Positions 57,618 through 64,000 of a stretch of 64,000 nucleotides of DNA are shown in pieces. The stretch is from assembly GCF_017377875.1 (NCBI RefSeq), contig NZ_CP070975.1, forward strand, positions 2,604,001 to 2,668,000, read 5' to 3'. Both the position numbers and the translations under genes were made by a program. The notes beneath the pieces are model-generated. The model ran no database searches. It saw only the letters and a program-made list of their open reading frames with translations, and was not told the origin of the DNA. Numbering within the stretch: the stretch's first letter is position 1; each line of letters begins with the position of its first letter. This DNA comes from Alcaligenes sp. SORT26. Lineage in GTDB: Bacteria > Pseudomonadota > Gammaproteobacteria > Burkholderiales > Burkholderiaceae_B.

Positions 57618-58439
57618 CTAGCGTTTGACACCGAAACATTGATCCAGCGTGGGGAAAGAGCCATCACGCACTTCAGACGCATATTGCGCGGCTGCTTGCG
57701 AGATCAGGGCACCCACATCGGCGTAGGGTTTGGCGAATTTGGGGATCTTGCCGTTGGTCAGGCCCAGAATGTCTTCTGTCACCAGTACTTGGCCATCACA
57801 TGCGGGCGAAGCCCCAATGCCAATGGTAGGAATCGCAATGGTTTCGGTAATGCGACGGCCCAGCGACTCTGCCACCCCTTCCAGTACCACACCCCAGGCA
57901 CCGGCCTGAGCATGTGCCACGGCATCATCCAACACGCGCTGTGCAGCGGCATCAGTCATGCCCTGGGCTTTGTAACCGCCCATGGTGTTGACGTACTGGG
58001 GCATCAAGCCCACGTGGGCCAGCACAGGCACGCCGCGTTCCACCAGGAAGCGGGTGGTTTCTGCCATGACCTGGCCACCTTCCAGCTTGACCGCTTGCGC
58101 GCCGCTGGCAGCCAACATGCGCGATGCATTGGCAAAGGCTTGCTGGGGTGATTCCTGATAGCTACCAAACGGCATATCCACGACAATACAAGCATGTTGA
58201 GTCGCACGCACCACGGCGGCAGCATGGGCAGCCATCATATCGACCGTAATGCTTAGGGTATCGGGCATTGCATAGCCCACCATAGCGGTCGAGTCGCCCA
58301 CCAGAATCATGTCCAGGTGCTCGTCCAGCATACGTGCGATAGGCGCGATGTAGGCTGTTAACGAAGCAATTTTTTGTTTGCCCTTGCAGGCGATCAGGGC
58401 GGGAACGCTGACGCGAACCTGCGTGGTATGTACGCTCAT
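57618..58439 (-). CDS. panB: 3-methyl-2-oxobutanoate hydroxymethyltransferase PanB
   Basis: 273 residues. First enzyme of pantothenate synthesis: adds a hydroxymethyl group from methylene-tetrahydrofolate to ketoisovalerate. Family blocks: LVGDSTAMVGYAMPDTLSIT, DMPFGSYQ, VKLEGG, VLAHVGLMPQ, and TIGIGASPACDGQVLV. GGAG precedes the ATG. panC is not adjacent, in contrast to many bacteria. Confidence 0.95.
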   Translation of the reverse strand: MSVHTTQVRVSVPALIACKGKQKIASLTAYIAPIARMLDEHLDMILVGDSTAMVGYAMPDTLSITVDMMAAHAAAVVRATQHACIVVDMPFGSYQESPQQAFANASRMLAASGAQAVKLEGGQVMAETTRFLVERGVPVLAHVGLMPQYVNTMGGYKAQGMTDAAAQRVLDDAVAHAQAGAWGVVLEGVAESLGRRITETIAIPTIGIGASPACDGQVLVTEDILGLTNGKIPKFAKPYADVGALISQAAAQYASEVRDGSFPTLDQCFGVKR

Positions 58440-58454
58440 ACTTACTCCATCTGG

Positions 58455-58507
58455 AATCCCATAGAGCTAACGCTTATATGGGATTATGAATGATGCAGAT
58501 TGCATCA
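58455..58507. promoter_or_regulatory. Two inverted repeats in the panB leader
   Basis: AATCCCATA (58455-58463) and TATGGGATT (58477-58485) are exactly complementary around 13 bases; in panB mRNA the hairpin ends about 6 bases before GGAG. Further upstream TGATGCA (58491-58497) and TGCATCA (58501-58507) form a compact palindrome with a three-base centre. The first could control translation, the second bind a regulator; both inferred. No gene is seen in the rest of the 300-bp gap to the reductase. Confidence 0.45.
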
Positions 58508-58740
58508 TCTTGAGAAAATATCCAGTCGGCGCCTCTATAATCGCCGCAGGACAAAAAACAATAAGCTAATTTCCTGCCTACGTACAAGCTTCACGTGTCC
58601 ATCCCATGCGGATTCAGGTCCTTTTAAGGACATTTTCTTTGACACTGCCTGTACGCTAGAGCCCGATCGTTCCCAATGCACGGTGGTTTCAGCAGCCATG
58701 TCCTGGCTGTTTTGCCGTGCACTCAACCGAGGAGAGACCT

Positions 58741-59589
58741 ATGTCGACTACCCCCCCAACAATCACCTTCCATGACGATAACCGTGCGCCACAACTGGGC
58801 ATGGGCGTCTGGCAGGTACCTGCCGAGCAAACGGCCGATGTGGTGTGCAGTGGCATCGAAGCGGGCTACCGCCTGATCGATACCGCCGCCATCTATGGCA
58901 ATGAAGCCGAGGTCGGCCAAGGGATTCGTCAGTCCAAGGTGCCACGCGAAGAGCTGTTTGTGACCACCAAGCTGTGGAACGACATGCATGGCCATGACAA
59001 CGCCCGTGCAGGCTTTGAAGAAAGCATGGACAAGCTGCAACTGGATTATGTGGATCTGTACCTGATTCACTGGCCTGTGCCCAAGAACCGCCAGTACATC
59101 CAGACCTGGGAAACGCTGATCAATCTGCGCAATGAAGGCCGCGTGAAATCCATTGGTGTGTGCAACTTCCTGCCGCAGCATTTGCAAACCTTGCTGGATA
59201 AAACCGGCGTGCTGCCTGTGCTGAACCAGATTGAGCTGCACCCCGGCTTTCAGCAGGCAGAATCGCGCCACTACCATGAAGACCACGCTATCCAGACGCA
59301 AGCCTGGAGCCCATTGGGATTAGGCACGCTGTGGGACAACCCGGTACTGAACCAGATTGCCAAAGAGCATGGCCGTTCTGTGGCACAAATCATGCTGCGC
59401 TGGCAGATTCAACTGGGCAATATGGTGATTACCAAGTCCAACTCCGCCCAGCGTCAACGCGACAATCTGGACATTTTCAGCTTCGAGCTGAGCGAGCAGG
59501 ATATGGCAGCCATTGCCCGCCTGGACCAGGCCGAAGGCCGTCTTGGCCCTGATCCAGAACTGTTCCGCCTGCCTAAAAGCACCGTCTAA
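58741..59589 (+). CDS. Aldo/keto reductase
   Basis: 282 residues. The AKR tetrad is visible: D and Y in DTAAIYGNE, K in TTKLWND, H in LIHWPVP. IPKS-like cofactor region appears as ITKSNSAQRQRDN. Reduces aldehydes or ketones such as methylglyoxal or 2,5-diketogluconate with NADPH; the natural substrate is unknown. The ATG at 58741 has AGGAGAG upstream. Ends 2 bp from the convergent MFS gene. Confidence 0.92.
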   Translation: MSTTPPTITFHDDNRAPQLGMGVWQVPAEQTADVVCSGIEAGYRLIDTAAIYGNEAEVGQGIRQSKVPREELFVTTKLWNDMHGHDNARAGFEESMDKLQLDYVDLYLIHWPVPKNRQYIQTWETLINLRNEGRVKSIGVCNFLPQHLQTLLDKTGVLPVLNQIELHPGFQQAESRHYHEDHAIQTQAWSPLGLGTLWDNPVLNQIAKEHGRSVAQIMLRWQIQLGNMVITKSNSAQRQRDNLDIFSFELSEQDMAAIARLDQAEGRLGPDPELFRLPKSTV

Positions 59590-59591
59590 GG

Positions 59592-61007
59592 CTAAGCCTT
59601 AGGGCGTACCCGACGCGCTGGCCCGGACAAAAAGGCAGCAAGAAGGGGCGCCAGGGCAAACAGCCACAGCAGAGCCTGCGCCGACTGGCGTGCGCCCTGC
59701 ACCCCACCGGGGTCCACAAAGCCCGAGGCTGTCGTGATGATCCCCGCCAAGGCCGCGCCCAATGCCATCGTGAACAACTGCAAGGTGGTAATGGCGGCCG
59801 AGGCAATATTCTCCTGCCCCTTGGGCGCAGAATGAAACACCCGCGTCAGCAGATGCGGCCAGGCCAGACCAATCCCCACCCCGACGCCCAGCAAGGACAG
59901 ATACAAGGCCCAGGAGTAATCCGTGCCTTCACTCAAGCCAACCCAGGGGATAAACACGCCCAAGGCCGCCAGCGACAAACCCGAGACCACTGGCCCAGCA
60001 ATAATCAGCCTGTCACCGGTCTTCAAACTACGGCTGGAGCTGGTAATCGAACCCAAGGTCCAGCCACCGGACATCAAGGCAGTCAGATAGCCTGCTTTAA
60101 GAGGGCTCATGTGGTGGATGATCTGCAGGAAATAGGGAATGAAGATTTCCGTCGCGACCGCCACGCTGACCAGACCAATACCGGCATACAGGCTGCCCAA
60201 TGCGGTGCTGATGGAGTACGTGCCTTGCGGAAACAGGCGGCTAGTGGACTTGCTGTCAGCACGCGCCATCAAATACACCAGCACAGCGCCCCCCACGACC
60301 CCGGCCAGATTAATCATCCAGGAGGTAGACAGGCTACCTGCCGACATGACCAGCACAGAGGCCGTCAACAACAAAACCTTGCCCAAGGTAGAACCGGATT
60401 TACGGGTTTCAGGGGCACGCGCATCGCGCAGTTGAGTCCAGACCAGAATAGCCAGCAAAGCCGCACACGGCAGGACACTCCAGAAAGCCAGACGCCACTG
60501 CCCCATCTGGGCGAAGATGCCGCCAATGGCCGGGCCGGACAAGGTCGCCACACCCCACATGCTGGAAACCAGGGCCATGACGCGCGGCCAGAGCCGCTCT
60601 TCAAATACCAGCCGGATAGAGGAATAGCTCAGACCCAGCAGCAAACCGCCCCCCAAACCTTGAATCGTGCGGGCAAACAGCAGGAAAGGCATGGATGGCG
60701 CGACCGCACACAAGGTCGTGCCTATGGCAAAAAACAGCAAGGAGATCAGAAAACTGTGTCGCAGGCCCAGTTTTTCCAGAACCTGGGGTGACAGGGCCGA
60801 ACCCAGAATCGAGGCCACCACAAACAGCGTGGTGTTCCAGGCGTAGTACTCCAGCCCGCCGATGTCCTCCACCACAGAAGGCAGAATCGTGGTCGCCACG
60901 TACACGTTGATCGCATGGACCGCCACGCCCCCGGCTAATGCCAGTGAGCGCAAGCCATTACGGCCAGACAGTAATTCAGACCAAGACGCTTCTTGGGTAG
61001 TTTGCAT
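59592..61007 (-). CDS. MFS transporter, DHA2-like
   Basis: 471 residues with about fourteen hydrophobic helices, the number typical of DHA2 drug:proton antiporters. Motifs include VATTILPSVVEDIGG in the first helix region and ARTIQGLGGGLLLGL in helix 4. Likely exports a drug or metabolite; the substrate is unknown. The ATG at 61007 is preferred over 61085, which adds a cysteine- and arginine-rich leader unlike the family. No clear terminator between it and the convergent reductase. Confidence 0.88.
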   Translation of the reverse strand: MQTTQEASWSELLSGRNGLRSLALAGGVAVHAINVYVATTILPSVVEDIGGLEYYAWNTTLFVVASILGSALSPQVLEKLGLRHSFLISLLFFAIGTTLCAVAPSMPFLLFARTIQGLGGGLLLGLSYSSIRLVFEERLWPRVMALVSSMWGVATLSGPAIGGIFAQMGQWRLAFWSVLPCAALLAILVWTQLRDARAPETRKSGSTLGKVLLLTASVLVMSAGSLSTSWMINLAGVVGGAVLVYLMARADSKSTSRLFPQGTYSISTALGSLYAGIGLVSVAVATEIFIPYFLQIIHHMSPLKAGYLTALMSGGWTLGSITSSSRSLKTGDRLIIAGPVVSGLSLAALGVFIPWVGLSEGTDYSWALYLSLLGVGVGIGLAWPHLLTRVFHSAPKGQENIASAAITTLQLFTMALGAALAGIITTASGFVDPGGVQGARQSAQALLWLFALAPLLAAFLSGPARRVRPKA

Positions 61008-61132
61008 TTTTTTCTTTTTCCAAGCAAAAAACCGGCAAGAATGCCGGCCCTTAAACACACAAGTGCGCCAGTCGCACAATGCCACTGGCGCACCTGCTGG
61101 CGTGTCACAGCATGCCTTAGCCCAAGCCGGGC

Positions 61133-63886
61133 TTAAGCCTTCAACAAGCCCCGCAAAACGTACTGCATGATACCGCCATGGCGGTAGTAATGCGCTTCAC
61201 TAGGCGTATCGATTCGGACCAGGGCCTCGAATTCAATATCACCCGCACGCACTTTGACCTTCTCGGGGATTTTGTCCTGATTCAAGGCGGTAATGCCTTC
61301 AATATCAAAGACCTCATCCCCGGTCAGACCCAGGGTTTCAGCATTTTGACCGGCTGGGAACTGCAAAGGCATCACGCCCATGCCCAGCAAGTTGCTGCGG
61401 TGAATACGCTCGTAAGACTCGGCAATGACGGCACGTACACCCAGCAGCACCGTACCTTTGGCCGCCCAGTCACGCGAGGAACCCGAACCGTATTCCTTGC
61501 CCGCCAGAATCACCAGAGGAACACCGGCAGCCACGTAATTGCGCGAGGCGTCGTAAATGGTTGCCACCGGTGCGCCATCCTGCGTGAAGTCGCGTGTATA
61601 GCCGCCTTCCGTGCCCGGAGCCAGTTGGTTACGCAAACGCACGTTAGCAAACGTGCCGCGAATCATGACTTCATGGTTACCGCGACGCGAGCCATAGGAA
61701 TTGAAATCCAGAGGCTTCACATCATGATCCATCAAGTAGGTGGCGGCAGGCGAGGTACGAGCGATAGAACCAGCAGGGCTGATGTGGTCAGTTGTGACCG
61801 AATCGCCCAGCTTGGCCAGTACACGCGCAGAGCGAATGTCCGTCACCGGGCTAGGATCACGCTTCAAATCGATGAAGTAAGGCGGCTTGCGCACGTAGGT
61901 GGAATCATCCTGCCACTCGAAACGATCCCCTTTGGGGGTGGGCAGGGAGCGCCAGCGCTCATCACCGGCAAACACGTCGGCGTAGCCATCGCGGTACATA
62001 TCCGAGGCAATGGCCTTGCTGATCACATCCTGCACTTCCGCGGCAGACGGCCAGATGTCTTTCAGGTACACATCCTTGCCATCGCTACCCTGGCCCAAGG
62101 GCTCCTGGTACAGGTCGATATCCATCGTGCCTGCCAAGGCGTAGGCCACGACCAGCGGTGGCGACATCAGGTAGTTCATTTTCACTTCGGGGTGAATACG
62201 GCCCTCGAAGTTACGGTTACCGGACAAGGTGGAGACGACCGCCAGATCATTCTGGTTAATCGCCTGGCTGACTTCCGGAATCAGCGGGCCGGAGTTACCG
62301 ATACATGTGGTGCAACCGTAGCCGACCAGATCAAAACCCAGCTTGTCCAGGAAAGGCGTCAGGCCAGCACGCTGGTAGTAGTCGGTGACCACGCGCGATC
62401 CGGGGGCCAGACTGGTTTTCACCCAAGGCTTGCGGCCCAGGCCCTTTTCTACCGCTTTTTTGGCCAGCAAACCCGCTGCCATCATGACGCTGGGGTTAGA
62501 GGTGTTGGTACACGAGGTAATGGCGGCAATCACCACCGAGCCGTGATCCAGTTCGCACTGGCTACCATCGGCCAAGGTGAATTTCACACCGGCCTTACGC
62601 GGTGCAGGTGGCTTGTGCGACGGTACATCTGAGGCGGGGAAGCTCTCTTCCAGGGCTTCGTCGTAGGTTGCCACATCGTCGCCCAACAAATCACGCACGG
62701 CAGTACGGAAAGCCGATTTGGACGAAGACAGCGCAATCCGGTCCTGAGGTCGCTTGGGGCCTGCAATGGAAGGTACAACGGTGGACAGATCCAGTTCCAG
62801 ACGCTCGGAGTAGCGAGGCTCGTGCTGCGGATCGTGCCACAGGCCCTGGGCCTGGGCGTAGGCGCGCACCAGCTCGATCTGCTCTTTGCTACGACCGGTC
62901 AGTTCCATATATCGCAGAGTTTCCTCATCGATAGGGAACATGGAGATCGTGGAGCCATATTCGGGGCTCATATTGCCGATGGTGGCGCGATTGGCCAGAG
63001 GTACAGCACTGACGCCAGGGCCGTAGAACTCCACAAACTTACCGACCACGCCATGTTTGCGCAGCATATCGGTAATCGTCAGTACCAAGTCGGTCGCCGT
63101 CGTGCCCTCAGGCATCTGGCCCGTCAGCTTGAAACCCACCACACGGGGAATCAGCATGGAAATGGGTTGGCCCAGCATGGCCGCTTCGGCCTCGATCCCG
63201 CCTACGCCCCAGGCGACCACGCCCAGACCATTCACCATAGGCGTGTGCGAGTCCGTGCCCACACAGGTATCGGGGTAAGCTAACTGGCGGCCTTGCTCGT
63301 CGCGAGTAAAGACCACGCGGGCCAAGTGCTCCAGGTTCACCTGGTGAACAATACCCGTGCCCGGTGGCACGACCTTGAAGTTATCGAAGGCACTTTGGCC
63401 CCAGCGCAGAAACTGGTAGCGCTCCATATTGCGCTCGTATTCGATCTCCACGTTGCGTTCGAAGGAGCTGGGCTTGCCAAAATCGTCCACGATGACCGAG
63501 TGGTCGATAACCAGTTCGACCGGTGCCAAAGGATTGATTTTTTGAGGGTCGCCACCCAAAGCCTGCATGGCTTCGCGCATTGCGGCCAAGTCCACCACGG
63601 CTGGCACGCCGGTAAAGTCCTGCAAAACAACGCGTGCGGGGGTGAAGGCAATTTCGCGGTCTGGTTCGGCGGCTGGATTCCAGGCCGCCAGGGCACGGAT
63701 ATCGTCCGCCGTCACATCGCCGCCGTCTTCCGTGCGCAGCAAGTTTTCCAGCAGGATCTTCAAGCCATAGGGCAGGCTGGCAACATCCAGGCCATCTCCA
63801 CGAACCGCATCCAACCGATAGTAGTCGTAGGACTGCCCGCCGACATCCAACTGGTGCAAAGCCTTAAAACTATCTACGCTTTTCAT
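61133..63886 (-). CDS. acnA: Aconitate hydratase AcnA
   Basis: 917 residues, matching AcnA/IRP-type aconitases. It isomerises citrate and isocitrate in the TCA cycle. The [4Fe-4S] ligands are C459 (SCTNTSNP), C525 and C528 ([10 protein letters not shown]). The C-terminal swivel domain contains [16 protein letters not shown] lies eight bases upstream of the ATG. The gene stands alone here, with an operator-like palindrome upstream. Confidence 0.97.
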   Translation of the reverse strand: MKSVDSFKALHQLDVGGQSYDYYRLDAVRGDGLDVASLPYGLKILLENLLRTEDGGDVTADDIRALAAWNPAAEPDREIAFTPARVVLQDFTGVPAVVDLAAMREAMQALGGDPQKINPLAPVELVIDHSVIVDDFGKPSSFERNVEIEYERNMERYQFLRWGQSAFDNFKVVPPGTGIVHQVNLEHLARVVFTRDEQGRQLAYPDTCVGTDSHTPMVNGLGVVAWGVGGIEAEAAMLGQPISMLIPRVVGFKLTGQMPEGTTATDLVLTITDMLRKHGVVGKFVEFYGPGVSAVPLANRATIGNMSPEYGSTISMFPIDEETLRYMELTGRSKEQIELVRAYAQAQGLWHDPQHEPRYSERLELDLSTVVPSIAGPKRPQDRIALSSSKSAFRTAVRDLLGDDVATYDEALEESFPASDVPSHKPPAPRKAGVKFTLADGSQCELDHGSVVIAAITSCTNTSNPSVMMAAGLLAKKAVEKGLGRKPWVKTSLAPGSRVVTDYYQRAGLTPFLDKLGFDLVGYGCTTCIGNSGPLIPEVSQAINQNDLAVVSTLSGNRNFEGRIHPEVKMNYLMSPPLVVAYALAGTMDIDLYQEPLGQGSDGKDVYLKDIWPSAAEVQDVISKAIASDMYRDGYADVFAGDERWRSLPTPKGDRFEWQDDSTYVRKPPYFIDLKRDPSPVTDIRSARVLAKLGDSVTTDHISPAGSIARTSPAATYLMDHDVKPLDFNSYGSRRGNHEVMIRGTFANVRLRNQLAPGTEGGYTRDFTQDGAPVATIYDASRNYVAAGVPLVILAGKEYGSGSSRDWAAKGTVLLGVRAVIAESYERIHRSNLLGMGVMPLQFPAGQNAETLGLTGDEVFDIEGITALNQDKIPEKVKVRAGDIEFEALVRIDTPSEAHYYRHGGIMQYVLRGLLKA

Positions 63887-63965
63887 ATCGGGATCTCCAT
63901 GGAAAGGTGCTGGCCGATACCGTCCAATTTACCCAGCCAGCGAAACACATGTGGTAATTGTCTAT

Positions 63966-63977
63966 TGGTCTAGACCA
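63966..63977. promoter_or_regulatory. Perfect palindrome upstream of acnA
   Basis: TGGTCTAGACCA is a perfect 12-bp palindrome, 80 bp before the acnA ATG. TGGTCTAGACCA resembles the sites of HutC-subfamily GntR regulators (such as DasR/NagR). A TAAGAT hexamer (minus strand, about 63984-63989) lies next to it, so binding could block transcription. The regulator is not in this window. Confidence 0.5.
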
Positions 63978-64000
63978 TTTCACATCTTACACTCTGGGCT

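Noticed and set aside
61178-62632. Plus-strand open frame of 484 codons
   Set aside because: Antisense to acnA; no recognisable domain.

Overview
The window looks like chromosomal DNA of a beta-proteobacterium in the Alcaligenaceae, most like Alcaligenes. The main evidence is gene order: an mla phospholipid-transport cluster, an ABC exporter, ibaG, murA, his genes, a HIT protein, tatABC, an HtrA-type protease, a Nif3-like protein, mscL, petABC and sspAB. This order is characteristic of Bordetella/Burkholderia-type genomes. Placement at genus level is inference. No insertion sequence, prophage, integrase, rRNA or CRISPR array was seen. There is one tRNA gene.

Layout. 1-3846 (minus) is the N-terminal part of a type I polyketide synthase (KS-AT-DH) that runs off the left edge, preceded by about 1 kb of gene-free, partly very AT-rich DNA. 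4.8-11.1 kb holds a purine-type NCS2 permease, an EamA transporter divergent from a MocR regulator, a second EamA transporter and two small poorly characterised genes. 11.3-15.0 kb (minus) is a two-gene fatty-acid beta-oxidation operon. 15.6-16.7 kb is a split chromate-transporter pair. 16.9-38.7 kb is a conserved housekeeping block: mlaFEDAC, an ABC-2 exporter, ibaG-murA, hisGDBHAFIE, hinT-tatABC, htrA, nif3-like, mscL, petABC and sspAB. 38.8-42.0 kb holds a 13-copy hexanucleotide repeat, sulfate-transport genes sbp-cysT-cysW, and tRNA-Thr(TGT).

42.1-53.4 kb (minus) is the main accessory region: a GFA-type protein, an FMN alpha-hydroxyacid oxidase, and a tightly packed ten-gene operon. Its order is GntR regulator, IlvD/EDD-type dehydratase, 3-hydroxyisobutyrate-dehydrogenase-type reductase, hydroxypyruvate-isomerase-type isomerase, DenD-type dehydrogenase, three TRAP-transporter genes, a NIPSNAP protein and a 2-hydroxyacid dehydrogenase, ending at a strong terminator. 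It looks like uptake and catabolism of a hydroxy or sugar acid. It lacks the kinase and aldolase of the known tetronate pathways, so its chemistry is open.

53.5-56.5 kb is a tryptophan-to-kynurenine cluster: Lrp-type regulator, kynA, an alpha/beta-hydrolase formamidase and a Rid protein. The right end carries a LysR regulator, panB, an aldo/keto reductase, an MFS transporter and acnA with a perfect 12-bp palindrome upstream.

Working together: the Rieske subunit of the bc1 complex has a twin-arginine motif and is an expected client of the TatABC system encoded nearby; the Mla genes and MurA serve the envelope. Several usual partners are absent from otherwise standard clusters: mlaB, hisC, cysA and kynureninase. 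Each is a local observation only, because the rest of the genome is not visible.
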